IMG/VR virus record: IMGVR_UViG_3300031509_000052
Location: 1-58,326 of that record
Strand: one strand, 5' to 3'
Length of the DNA: 58,326 nt
Origin: a virus
Part shown: piece after piece, positions 49,087-55,971 of the stretch
Numbering within the stretch: position 1 is the stretch's first letter
Layout: every line of letters begins with the position of its first letter
Notes under the pieces: generated by a model
What the model saw: the letters and a program-made list of their open reading frames with translations, nothing else
Databases searched by the model: none
What the model was told of the DNA's origin: nothing
Translations under genes and position numbers: made by a program

Positions 49087-49491
49087 CTACACCTCCAGTA
49101 TGAACTCGTGTGCGGGTGCGGTACGGACAGTAGCAAACTGTCCGTAGTGGACAAGGTCCAGAGGGGAGCGTTCCGGCACGACGATGTGCCGGATCTCCAC
49201 CTCTGCAGCGCGGAAGCCGCGCTCACTGAGCACGACGTGTGTGCCGGGCACAGCGGCGACCCGCACAAGGGCGAGCCGCCGCTGCACGAATGCCGCGCGG
49301 CGGAATGCGTCCATCTTCGTGAAGTAGACGTAGATCCCGCACGTGCAGGACTCGACCGGCGCATCGTGCGACGGGTTTACGAGGCACCGCGCTTTCTGGC
49401 GCGGTGTGTCCCAGACCTCGTCTGTCGTGAAGGCGCGGAGCCTGCCGTCATCGCCGACAAGCATCCCGCGCCAGCCGAACGTGATGAGCAC
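49087..49491 (-). CDS. Unknown protein with Cys/His motif
   Basis: A 134-residue protein from GTG 49491, just after the RuvB stop, with ATG 49464 as alternative. The motif CLVNPSHDAPVESCTCGIYV (a Cys/His set ending in CxCGIY) looks like a small metal site known from scattered phage and actinobacterial proteins of unknown role. The C-terminal half is beta-rich. Confidence 0.5.
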   Translation of the reverse strand: MLITFGWRGMLVGDDGRLRAFTTDEVWDTPRQKARCLVNPSHDAPVESCTCGIYVYFTKMDAFRRAAFVQRRLALVRVAAVPGTHVVLSERGFRAAEVEIRHIVVPERSPLDLVHYGQFATVRTAPAHEFILEV

Positions 49492-49492
49492 G

Positions 49493-50704
49493 TCAGCAGT
49501 AGTCAACCTTGCCCTCCGCAGCGAGGAGCGCGACGTGCATGCCTTTCGGCGTGAGTTCGCGCCCGCGATCCGTGCGAGCAATGAAGCCGAGCCGAACAAG
49601 GTTCGGCTCATAGACGCGCTCGATCGTTTCCACCGACTCACCAAGGCTTGCAGCAATGGCACGGACACCGACCGCCTTCCTGCTTGAGAACATGACGCGC
49701 TTGTAGATCGCAAGGAGGATCTCACGTTCGAACCGCGTGAGCCCGTACTTGTCGATCTGCATGGCGCGCATCGCCATGTCCACGATATCAGGCCGGAGCG
49801 GCGCGCTGGAGACGTCGAACGGCACGGTGTCGTCCTCCGGGTCAGGCATCTCAGCCACCGCGAAGTCGAAGACTCGCTTGAGCAGCTGGTTCGCCTGCCG
49901 CGGAACGCCTTTCGCACGCGCAGCGATCATCTCCAGCGCCTGCTGGGCGGGCGACTTTACCTCGATCGGCTCACCATCCGGGCCGCTGACGATGCCTGGA
50001 GCGAAGAGCCCGTCAACGTAGTTGTCGTACTCTTCCGACTCCAGCTCCCAGAGGATCCGGAAGGATCGCCGCAGCATCTTCGTGATGTCTTCGTCGCTGT
50101 AGTACTCGAGGTGATACTTCAGCGGGAAGCGGTCGAGGAAGGCCCGCGGCAGGATGGCCGGGTCCGTTGTCGCGCCGACAACGGTGAACCGCGGGACGAC
50201 ATGATCGACGAAGCGGAAATCCTCGAGGAGCGGGAGGAGCACCGTGATGGCGTCCTTCGGCAGCCCGTGGATTTCGTCGATCATGATGATCACCTGCGTC
50301 GGCGGGGTTTCAGCGGCTGCGTTGATGACCGCGGCAACGTGTGAGATGACACGTTCCTTGGACATCGACGGGCCGGTGTCGACAATGAGCGCATGGCCCA
50401 TCTCCGCCGCAAGCACCGACGCGATCGTGGTCTTGCCGAGACCGGGAGGCCCGGTCAGGAGGATGTGATCGAGCGGCACGCCGCGGCGCTGGGCCGCGCG
50501 CATGTAGGTGCGGAGCGTGCGCTTGATCTCATCCTGACCGACCACGTCATCGAGACGGCGCGGCCGCAGGGAATCATCGTGGACGTCGTCCAGTTCGCCG
50601 TGGTAGAGCGTCGAGACAGTCAGCAGGGCCCCATCAACAGGGGACCCAATGCTGCTGCTGCTATCAGAGTCGTCGGCCGAAAGCCGGGACAGGATATTCG
50701 TCAT
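49493..50704 (-). CDS. RuvB-like Holliday junction helicase
   Basis: A 403-residue AAA+ protein. After a disordered start come LRPRRLDDVVGQDEIKRTLR, Walker A GPPGLGKTT, Walker B IIMIDEIH and the sensor GATTDPAILPRAFLDRF, all as in RuvB. The C-terminal winged helix (LTRFEREILLAIYKR ... LVRLGFIARTDRGRELTPKG) matches the RuvB DNA-binding domain. Cellular RuvB is loaded by RuvA; none is seen here. GGAGGAAGAGG precedes the ATG, which overlaps the upstream stop (ATGA). Confidence 0.85.
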   Translation of the reverse strand: MTNILSRLSADDSDSSSSIGSPVDGALLTVSTLYHGELDDVHDDSLRPRRLDDVVGQDEIKRTLRTYMRAAQRRGVPLDHILLTGPPGLGKTTIASVLAAEMGHALIVDTGPSMSKERVISHVAAVINAAAETPPTQVIIMIDEIHGLPKDAITVLLPLLEDFRFVDHVVPRFTVVGATTDPAILPRAFLDRFPLKYHLEYYSDEDITKMLRRSFRILWELESEEYDNYVDGLFAPGIVSGPDGEPIEVKSPAQQALEMIAARAKGVPRQANQLLKRVFDFAVAEMPDPEDDTVPFDVSSAPLRPDIVDMAMRAMQIDKYGLTRFEREILLAIYKRVMFSSRKAVGVRAIAASLGESVETIERVYEPNLVRLGFIARTDRGRELTPKGMHVALLAAEGKVDYC

Positions 50705-51507
50705 GCCTCTTCCTCCGTGTAGGTGATGCCGAAGATGCGCTGCGCAACAACAGCGCCGCTCCAGTTCGAACCCGCGAGCCGCCGCCGTTCGAGCACTTCG
50801 AACTCGTCCGGGGCGTTCTCCTGAATCAGCGCGCGCCACGACGGATACGTGGAGCCGTGCCGCACACCGACTGTTGCACCGATGAGGTGCGCGTACTCAG
50901 CGGCGGCGCCGGTGATCACGTAGCGCGTCGGGCGGCGGCCGCGCGTTGCAGACGGGCTGCGGCGCTGCCGCCGCGTGTTGTGCGCGGCTGATGCCTTGAA
51001 GCGGATGCTGGACTCGGACTCGGCCACGACTTCGATCTGCGTCGAATAGCCGAGTGCTGTGATCTCAGCAACACGCTCCGCGGCGAGGTTCTCGATCGCA
51101 TCAGCGATCTGCGACTGGAGGCTGGCGTTCTTGCGCAGCCGCTCGGCATCTGCGCGCAGCCGCTCGACTGTTGCCGCCAGTTCAGGCGGCCGGAAGAGCA
51201 GCAGGCGCTGACCCGGTGAAAGCGGCGGCACGTCGGTCAGCTCGATTGCCTCGCGATCTGCGAGAAGCTGACCAACCAGCGATTCCTGTTCCGCGGCATC
51301 GAGACGATCGCGAAGCCGCTCGAGTTTGAGGATTTTCCCGCTGAGCGCCTTTACATGCTGGCGGAAGATCACCAGCGCTTGGCTTTGCGGGTCCTGTTCT
51401 TCGAGCGACTTCACCGACTCCGTCAACGACGCGAGCGCGGCCTTTGCTTCGGACAGTTGCTTCTCCACTTCTGCCCGGAGCAGGGGGGTCGATTCCCCCG
51501 GTTTCAT
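50701..51507 (-). CDS. Coiled-coil protein upstream of ruvB-like gene
   Basis: A 268-residue protein with a perfect AAGGAGGTGA before the ATG. Residues ~1-150 are coiled coil (EVEKQLSEAKAALASLTESV, ERLRADAERLRKNASLQSQI); a basic linker (RRQRRSPSATRGRRPTR) leads to a compact C-terminal domain (GATVGVRHGSTYPSWRALIQ). Coupled to the RuvB gene by an ATGA overlap, so it could be a functional partner. Function unknown. Confidence 0.55.
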   Translation of the reverse strand: MKPGESTPLLRAEVEKQLSEAKAALASLTESVKSLEEQDPQSQALVIFRQHVKALSGKILKLERLRDRLDAAEQESLVGQLLADREAIELTDVPPLSPGQRLLLFRPPELAATVERLRADAERLRKNASLQSQIADAIENLAAERVAEITALGYSTQIEVVAESESSIRFKASAAHNTRRQRRSPSATRGRRPTRYVITGAAAEYAHLIGATVGVRHGSTYPSWRALIQENAPDEFEVLERRRLAGSNWSGAVVAQRIFGITYTEEEA

Positions 51508-51531
51508 GGGTCTCACCTCCTTGCGCCAGTT

Positions 51532-51602
51532 GCGCACACCGTACGAGGAGTAGATTGTACTCCATGTACGGTGTGCGCAAGCATGCCAATGAGGCATGCT
51601 TG
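51532..51602 (-). other. Tandem large hairpins in front of the coiled-coil gene
   Basis: GCGCACACCGTAC (51532-51544) pairs with 51566-51578; inside, GGAGTA (51547-51552) pairs with TACTCC (51558-51563). A second hairpin, CAAGCATGCC (51578-51587) with GGCATGCTTG (51593-51602), abuts it. The minus strand also holds a good -10 (TACAAT) within the first hairpin. The position equals that of the hammerheads upstream, but no ribozyme core is present. Confidence 0.7.
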
Positions 51603-51624
51603 CAACAACGGAGGGTGGTGTACT

Positions 51625-52578
51625 TTACAGGAAGTGCACGACGAGGTTGCGGATGTTGCTGAGCAGCATAGGGGTTACCTCTGTGCCGCCGATCGAATCC
51701 ACAACCGTGCAGCGGAGCCCCAAGCGGGGCGCGGCGATGATCGTGCCGAGTTTGCGCGGGTCGCCGGTGTACCGCGGCCCCGGCCATCTGCTCGACCATT
51801 GCGAGTAGTACGTGATCCACTCGCCGGGGTGCAGAGGATCGGGAGTGAAGACGCGGATCACCGGGCTGTTGTCGACAGCGTACGCTGCGATCTGTACGAC
51901 GTACTCGAGCGGCGCGCCCACTCCGACGGCATGGTGGATCACGCCGGTCTCCGAATTGCGCACCGTGAGGATGTCGCCAGTGACCAGCGGGTACTCCATG
52001 CCGCCGCGGCGGATGGCGAGGAAGTCTGCGGTTCGTTCCGCTTCGCCGTAGGCGAGACCGCACATGAGCGGCCTATCGCCGTCGAGCACCACGTCGAAGA
52101 TGCGCTTGTAGCGCACATCGTCGAGGATCGACGGCGACTCCGGAAGCGACTCAGCGAACGGGATCGGGAGTTCGAGCCGCACGATTTCCAGCTTGTAGAC
52201 TGGACCATCGTCGGTCTCGAACTCGTCGGCCCACATGATCGCGCGGCCCCCCTTGTACGGCACGATGTGCTCGGTGTCCGCAGCGAGCGGCTCCGTCCGC
52301 CAGTAGGTGCCCGGCCGGGAAAGATCAACCTCTTCAGCAGAGATGACCCACGGCTGCGCCTCTACAACGTGCGGCCTCGGCCCCTGCACGTACAGGTAGG
52401 AGTCTCGGCTAGGGCTGCCGCCATTGTACACGTCGGCATTGCCGAACCACCCCGGCGCCACGTTTGCGGCGTAGTCATCGGCTTCGTCCCATGCGGACTC
52501 GTCGATGTCGACGCCCTGATCCTTCAGCACGACCAATGCGTACCGGCGTGCTGCTTCCCGGTTCTGAAAAACCGGCAT
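51625..52578 (-). CDS. Unknown 317-residue accessory protein
   Basis: ATG 52578 lies 8 nt after AAGGAGGTGA; a GTG at 52590 sits inside that ribosome binding site and is rejected. The protein is alpha/beta (REAARRYALVVLKDQGVDID, WVISAEEVDLSRPGTYWRTE, KLEIVRLELPIPFAESLPES) with no recognised motif. It is the downstream gene of ribozyme copy A. A hairpin with UGUAAA in its loop covers its stop codon. Confidence 0.55.
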   Translation of the reverse strand: MPVFQNREAARRYALVVLKDQGVDIDESAWDEADDYAANVAPGWFGNADVYNGGSPSRDSYLYVQGPRPHVVEAQPWVISAEEVDLSRPGTYWRTEPLAADTEHIVPYKGGRAIMWADEFETDDGPVYKLEIVRLELPIPFAESLPESPSILDDVRYKRIFDVVLDGDRPLMCGLAYGEAERTADFLAIRRGGMEYPLVTGDILTVRNSETGVIHHAVGVGAPLEYVVQIAAYAVDNSPVIRVFTPDPLHPGEWITYYSQWSSRWPGPRYTGDPRKLGTIIAAPRLGLRCTVVDSIGGTEVTPMLLSNIRNLVVHFL

Positions 52579-52596
52579 CTTGGTACTCACCTCCTT

Positions 52597-52664
52597 GGCC
52601 TGCCATCTTCAGTGCCGGTAGGCCAGCTCCGGCAGACGGGAGCAATCGCTGCTCCCGTTTCGGC
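52597..52664 (-). ncRNA. Hammerhead ribozyme, type II topology, copy A
   Basis: Minus strand, read 5' to 3': GCC, GAA-A, stem III (ACGGGAGCA with TGCTCCCGT, 9 bp), cleavage-site C after GU (base 52635), stem I (TGCCGG with CCGGCA), core CUGAAGA, then U-GGC pairing back to GCC as a short stem II, and GGCC. All invariant hammerhead core positions are present (position 7 may vary). Predicted cut between 52635 and 52634. It starts directly after the TAA of the 52889 gene and ends before AAGGAGGTGA of the next. Confidence 0.85.
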
Positions 52665-52889
52665 TTACTTATCGGCGAGTTTGTTATCGAAGAGTTCGCC
52701 TGCGGCGATCTCACAGGCTGCTTCAAAGAGGAAGTCTTCTTCTTCGCTGAGGTCACACTCAATCAGCTCCCAGAGCTTCTTGAGCAGACGTTCAGCTTCG
52801 GCCTTTTCCTCTTCGGTCAGCGCTTCCCAGGCGGCGTAGGCTTCGGCCCGCGCCGCCTGGTACTCCTGCCACTCGTCTTCGTTCATCAT
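52665..52889 (-). CDS. Small acidic helical protein
   Basis: About 74 residues (ATG 52889; GTG 52892 and ATG 52886 also possible). Very acidic and helical (DEWQEYQAARAEAYAAWEAL, EKAEAERLLKKLWELIECDL). Its start overlaps the upstream stop (TAGTGATG) with GGAGGAGGTGA upstream, so translation is coupled and no ribozyme lies between them. Function unknown. Confidence 0.55.
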   Translation of the reverse strand: MMNEDEWQEYQAARAEAYAAWEALTEEEKAEAERLLKKLWELIECDLSEEEDFLFEAACEIAAGELFDNKLADK

Positions 52890-52891
52890 CA

Positions 52892-53287
52892 CTACTCTTT
52901 CTCACCTCCTCCTGCGGTTACAGCAGAGAACGCCGGGAGCACCGCGGCTGCGGCTTTTACAAGCTGCGCGTCGCCGAAGAGCACCCACGGTGTGTGTTTG
53001 ACGACGATCAGGCCGCCATAGGCGAAGGCGGGCTCGATCGCGACCGGCGCGAACGGCTCATCGGCGAAGATCGCCGCGAACAGCCGCGTCCAGTCGGGGA
53101 GCGTGTCGGGGCCCTTTACAGTCAGGAACCGCTCGCCGATCGTGATGTGCACAGTGAGGCTGTAGCCAGTCTCATTGACTATCACAGCACCGCGGCGATG
53201 CGCGACTATAACGGGGCTCCCGACCTGCAGCACTTCCGCAGGAGCGGGTGCAGCCGCTTGGGCTGCGGCTGCTACGGGATAAAGCAC
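52892..53287 (-). CDS. Unknown accessory protein
   Basis: A 131-residue protein from GTG 53287, 5 nt after AAGGAGGTGA. An alanine-rich start (VAAAAQAAAPAPAEVLQVGS) precedes a beta-rich body (GYSLTVHITIGERFLTVKGP, AYGGLIVVKHTPWVLFG). No family recognised. Lies directly behind ribozyme copy C. Confidence 0.5.
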   Translation of the reverse strand: MLYPVAAAAQAAAPAPAEVLQVGSPVIVAHRRGAVIVNETGYSLTVHITIGERFLTVKGPDTLPDWTRLFAAIFADEPFAPVAIEPAFAYGGLIVVKHTPWVLFGDAQLVKAAAAVLPAFSAVTAGGGEKE

Positions 53288-53302
53288 GGTGATCACCTCC
53301 TT

Positions 53303-53372
53303 GGCCTGCCTATCATCAGTGCATGGCGGCCAACCCATGCAGACAGGGGTTTCCGCCAACCCCTGTTTCGGC
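53303..53372 (-). ncRNA. Hammerhead ribozyme, type II topology, copy C
   Basis: GCC-GAA-A, stem III (ACAGGGGTT with AACCCCTGT, 9 bp), cleavage-site C (53342) in GUC, stem I (TGCATGG with CCATGCA, 7 bp), core CUGAUGA, UA, GGC, A, GGCC. Perfect agreement with the hammerhead core apart from the two bases before stem II. Predicted cut between 53342 and 53341. Followed by AAGGAGGTGA and GTG 53287. A 12-bp hairpin overlaps the upstream gene's stop (53391-53428). Confidence 0.9.
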
Positions 53373-53390
53373 TGTTCGAGGTTTACTTGG

Positions 53391-53428
53391 GCTCAGCGCC
53401 TGTTTACCCGTGGTAGCAGGCGCTGAGC
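53391..53428 (-). other. 12-bp hairpin over a stop codon
   Basis: GCTCAGCGCCTG (53391-53402) pairs perfectly with 53417-53428; the loop holds TTTACC and the stop codon of the 53736 gene. It could form a stable 3' end for that mRNA just ahead of ribozyme C. Confidence 0.6.
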
Positions 53429-53736
53429 AGCGTCTGCGGCACATACGTGCCGGTGTCTGCGTTCCAGTGAAGGAACGTGACAGGCCGCGGCTCGATAGAA
53501 ACCGCAGCCTCGAGAATCGCGAGTGCGGCCGGCGTAAAGCCGGACACCACTACAGCGAACGGGCCCTCGCGAGGGATGATCCTCCTCGCCATGCGCGTCA
53601 GCTCCGCTGGATTCAGCGGTAGCTCATTCGGGAAAATTGGCGGCCCCACTACAACGGGGCCGATGCCATCGATCGTGATGGTCTGCCCCGGCCGCACGTG
53701 ACGCGCGGTCATCGTGAAAATGGGATGATTTTTCAC
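53404..53736 (-). CDS. Unknown accessory protein
   Basis: A 110-residue protein from GTG 53736, about 10 nt after AAGGAGGTGA. It has beta-strands with glycine turns (TITIDGIGPVVVGPPIFPNE) and an alpha/beta second half (EGPFAVVVSGFTPAALAILE). No family recognised. Flanked by ribozymes D (5') and C (3'). Confidence 0.5.
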   Translation of the reverse strand: MKNHPIFTMTARHVRPGQTITIDGIGPVVVGPPIFPNELPLNPAELTRMARRIIPREGPFAVVVSGFTPAALAILEAAVSIEPRPVTFLHWNADTGTYVPQTLLSACYHG

Positions 53737-53760
53737 TTCGTCTGTCTCACCTCCTTGTTC

Positions 53761-53829
53761 GGCCTGCCAATCATCAGTGCGCGGAGGCCATCCCGCGCAG
53801 ACAGGGGCTCCGCCCGCCCCTGTTTCGGC
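53761..53829 (-). ncRNA. Hammerhead ribozyme, type II topology, copy D
   Basis: GCC-GAA-A, stem III (ACAGGGGC with GCCCCTGT), cleavage-site C (53800), stem I (TGCGCGG with CCGCGCA), core CUGAUGA, UU, GGC, A, GGCC. Predicted cut between 53800 and 53799. It begins 2 nt after the TAA of the 54095 gene; AACAAGGAGGTGA follows. Confidence 0.9.
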
Positions 53830-53831
53830 AG

Positions 53832-54095
53832 TTAGCTTTCGAGAATCGGGAGGAAGAGATCCTCCTTTTCGCCGATGAATACGCGCGCGAGCCGCGCCTC
53901 AGGAGAAAGACCCAGAATGTGCCGAGCAAGCCGTTCGGCCTGCTGGCCCGGGTCTTCCTCGTAACGCCGCCCCTCTACAATGCGCGCGTGGCACACTCCG
54001 ATCGGAGAGTGCGCCGTAACGGCGAGCCGCGGACCTTTGCAGTCCGTGGCTGGAAGATATTTGACCCGTGCGTAGTCGGTATCGTAGTACGGCAC
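53832..54095 (-). CDS. Unknown small protein
   Basis: An 87-residue protein from GTG 54095 with AAAGGAG 6 nt upstream. It has two cysteines (ATDCKG, GVCHARIVEG) and a helix (DPGQQAERLARHILGL). No ribozyme precedes it; a 140-nt spacer with a possible 30-residue frame separates it from the next gene upstream. Confidence 0.5.
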   Translation of the reverse strand: MPYYDTDYARVKYLPATDCKGPRLAVTAHSPIGVCHARIVEGRRYEEDPGQQAERLARHILGLSPEARLARVFIGEKEDLFLPILES

Positions 54096-54145
54096 CCCTA
54101 AACTCCTTTGATTGTGTGTTGAGCGCTTTACAGTGTCGATCGTAG

Positions 54146-54239
54146 TTTATGGCGCGGACCCTGCGAGGCGAACCACAGGTTCAGATGTACGGCATGACAC
54201 GCCGCGATGTGCCGCAGGGACCCGCGCCTTTACAATCAC
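54146..54239 (-). CDS. Possible 30-residue peptide
   Basis: A short minus-strand frame starts at GTG (54239), overlapping the upstream stop as GTGA, with GGAAGG 10 nt before it, and ends at TAA near 54147. It would read MIVKARVPAAHRGVSCRTSE and ten more residues. Length is too short to judge; coupling and spacing are the only support. Confidence 0.25.
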
Positions 54240-54445
54240 GCGCCGGGTACCTTCCAGTGCCCCGCGCGTCGACCGACAACGCTGGCTTCGACGTACCGCC
54301 GCGCTCCGCAGCGGCACTCTTCGACGTGCACCACGTTGCCGTGGTACATGTCACCGTAGCCCCGTGCGGAGCAATCGATCGCGGCCACGCAGTAGTGCCA
54401 AAGCTGCGTCATCGTCGAAGCGGCACGGTGCCTCTTGTGCAGCAC
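54236..54445 (-). CDS. Small cysteine-containing protein
   Basis: A 69-residue protein from GTG 54445 with AAAGGAGGTGA upstream, directly behind ribozyme E. Cysteines and histidines are spaced as HYCVAAIDC and VVHVEECRCGARRY, suggesting a small metal-binding fold. No family recognised. Confidence 0.5.
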   Translation of the reverse strand: MLHKRHRAASTMTQLWHYCVAAIDCSARGYGDMYHGNVVHVEECRCGARRYVEASVVGRRAGHWKVPGA

Positions 54446-54464
54446 CTTTCACTCACCTCCTTTC

Positions 54465-54538
54465 GGCCTGCCATCATTCAGCACCGGTAGGCCACCTCCG
54501 GTGGACCGCGGGCTGCGTTTACAGCACGCGGTTTCGGC
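54465..54538 (-). ncRNA. Hammerhead-like ribozyme, copy E (core insertion)
   Basis: GCC-GAA-A, stem III (ACCGCG with CGCGGT, capped by a GCTG/CAGC extension whose loop holds UGUAAA), cleavage-site C (54504), stem I (CACCGG with CCGGTG), then CUGAAUGA, which has one base more than the CUGANGA core, then U-GGC-A-GGCC. The G of the upstream stop TAG is the first base of GCC. The insertion may reduce or abolish cleavage (predicted between 54504 and 54503). Confidence 0.7.
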
Positions 54539-55086
54539 TATGCGGGGAGCGTGACGCCGTAGGTTTTCGACACGCTGTTGTAGACGCGAGACTCGAGGAC
54601 TCGCGCCTTTACAACAGTCGCGTAGTCCATGATCGCGTCAAACTGCCGCGGGGAAAGCGGCAGTTTGTACTTGCGATCCTCCTCCGGTGTTTCCATCCAC
54701 TCCACGATCTGATCGCGGAGTGAGCGGCGGAACGGCGAGCGGAACTCCTTTGTCTTCAGGAGATTGACGATCGCCAGCACCGCGGGCATTCCCGCGCGCT
54801 CCTTTACAAGCATGAGCGCGCGCTGCCATGTCTCCGGCCATTCGGCCGGAACAATTGCCCACAGGTAGCGCCAGTCAATCTCGTTACGGCACCACTCTGC
54901 AGGATCCATCCAGTCCGGCAGCACCACGCGCTTTACAAGAAAGCGCGGCGCTTCGTACTGGGTGAAGTCGTCGGGCCCCTGAATGAACGCTTTCTGTTCT
55001 TCGAGGAGCTCAGCATCCTTCGCGGGATCAAACTCCCGCAGAGGCGCCAGCGTGTCGCTCACCTCGCCGTTCCGTTCGAACAGCAC
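54538..55086 (-). CDS. Unknown accessory protein
   Basis: A 182-residue protein from GTG 55086. The AGGAGGTGA lies about 20 nt upstream, farther than normal, so a non-standard start nearer to it cannot be excluded. Helical with tryptophans (WMDPAEWCRNEIDWRYLW, WQRALMLVKERAGMPAVLAI). No family recognised. The coding sequence contains three hairpins with TTTACA in the loop. Confidence 0.5.
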   Translation of the reverse strand: MLFERNGEVSDTLAPLREFDPAKDAELLEEQKAFIQGPDDFTQYEAPRFLVKRVVLPDWMDPAEWCRNEIDWRYLWAIVPAEWPETWQRALMLVKERAGMPAVLAIVNLLKTKEFRSPFRRSLRDQIVEWMETPEEDRKYKLPLSPRQFDAIMDYATVVKARVLESRVYNSVSKTYGVTLPA

Positions 55087-55125
55087 CTCAACTGTTTTCG
55101 TAGATCACCTCCTGATAGAAATTGC

Positions 55126-55193
55126 GGCTTACCATCATCAGAGCGCATGTTGCCATCATGCGCTGAGCCCGATTCCGTCATCGGGCTTTCGGC
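55126..55193 (-). ncRNA. Hammerhead ribozyme, type II topology, copy F
   Basis: GCC-GAA-A, stem III (AGCCCGAT with ATCGGGCT), cleavage-site C (55165), stem I (AGCGCATG with CATGCGCT, 8 bp), core CUGAUGA, U, GGU, AA, GCC. Stem II is GCC/GGU with a wobble. Loop I reads GGC rather than GGCC and the 3' partner reads GCC, a matched change. Predicted cut between 55165 and 55164. It begins 8 nt after the stop of the 55858 gene. Confidence 0.85.
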
Positions 55194-55201
55194 TGGTTCC
55201 T

Positions 55202-55858
55202 TTACTTGGAAGCTGCGGCCGCGGCTTCTGCAAGCCGCGCCGCAACTTCACGATCGACACGGAGCGCTGCCGCCCCGTACCGGATGACTGACTCGACGGC
55301 GGCGATCAGTTCGTACCCATAACCGCCGGCGATTTCATTGACGAAATCGCTGAACGGCATGAGCACGTACCGCGCCGTGTCTTCGTCGCTACGCGGGCAC
55401 GCGTACCGCATGGCCGCACTGAGCGCCACACCAACGCCGAGCAGCTGCGGCGACTTCTGCGCCCACGCGACATACACGGGTGTCTGCGGAGCAATCCACC
55501 CGTGGTGTCGCTTGAGCGCGTTTACATGCGGCCTCGCTGCGAAGACCGCGCGCGCGATTGCAACCGCCGGATCTTCCGACGCTACGGTGTGCCGGATTTG
55601 ATACGGTCCCTCCACGTCAGCGACATAGAGGGGACCCTTTTCCGTGCGGACAATGTCGATCCACACCGTCACCTCGCCTTCGTCGTTTTCAACGAAGGCC
55701 CGGTAGCCGGTTGCGACCGGCGCGATGTCGATCAGCGGCCTGTTGTGCTCGCCGTATGCATCGGCGAGCATCTTCATCGCGCTGCGGATGATCTCGTCCA
55801 TGACGAGATCATCACCGCTGCTGATCGTCGTGCTGGGGTTTTCCACCCCCGTGTCCAT
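55202..55858 (-). CDS. Unknown accessory protein
   Basis: A 218-residue protein with AAGGAGGTGTGAGTAA before ATG 55858. An acidic N-terminal helix (DEIIRSAMKMLADAYGEHNR) is followed by strands (EVTVWIDIVRTEKGPLYVAD) and a helical middle (AVAIARAVFAARPHVNALKR); the C-terminus is alanine-rich. No family recognised. Its 225-nt leader is full of inverted repeats (next entries). Confidence 0.5.
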   Translation of the reverse strand: MDTGVENPSTTISSGDDLVMDEIIRSAMKMLADAYGEHNRPLIDIAPVATGYRAFVENDEGEVTVWIDIVRTEKGPLYVADVEGPYQIRHTVASEDPAVAIARAVFAARPHVNALKRHHGWIAPQTPVYVAWAQKSPQLLGVGVALSAAMRYACPRSDEDTARYVLMPFSDFVNEIAGGYGYELIAAVESVIRYGAAALRVDREVAARLAEAAAAASK

Positions 55859-55898
55859 TTACTCACACCTCCTTGTGTTTCTTCAGTCAGCGATCGCC

Positions 55899-55966
55899 GC
55901 GCGTTTACAAACGCGCGCGTCGTGCGATCACTCGTACACACATACGCGGCCGCGTTTACAAACGCG
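55899..55966. repeat. Two 16-bp palindromes CGCGTTTACAAACGCG and a linking repeat
   Basis: Copies at 55900-55915 and 55951-55966, each with 7-bp arms around AC/GT. Between them lies ctcgtacacacatacgcg (55931-55948), repeated with one change at 56377-56394. The same set occurs ahead of the 56290 gene, so it looks like a duplicated operator or leader element. Confidence 0.65.
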
Positions 55967-55971
55967 TGGAA

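Noticed and set aside
55859-55898. CUGAAGA followed by AAGGAGGTG ahead of the 55858 gene, as a sixth hammerhead
   Set aside because: The core strand and a partial stem I are present, but there is no GAAA, no stem III with a cleavage site, and stem I mismatches next to the core. At most a relic.
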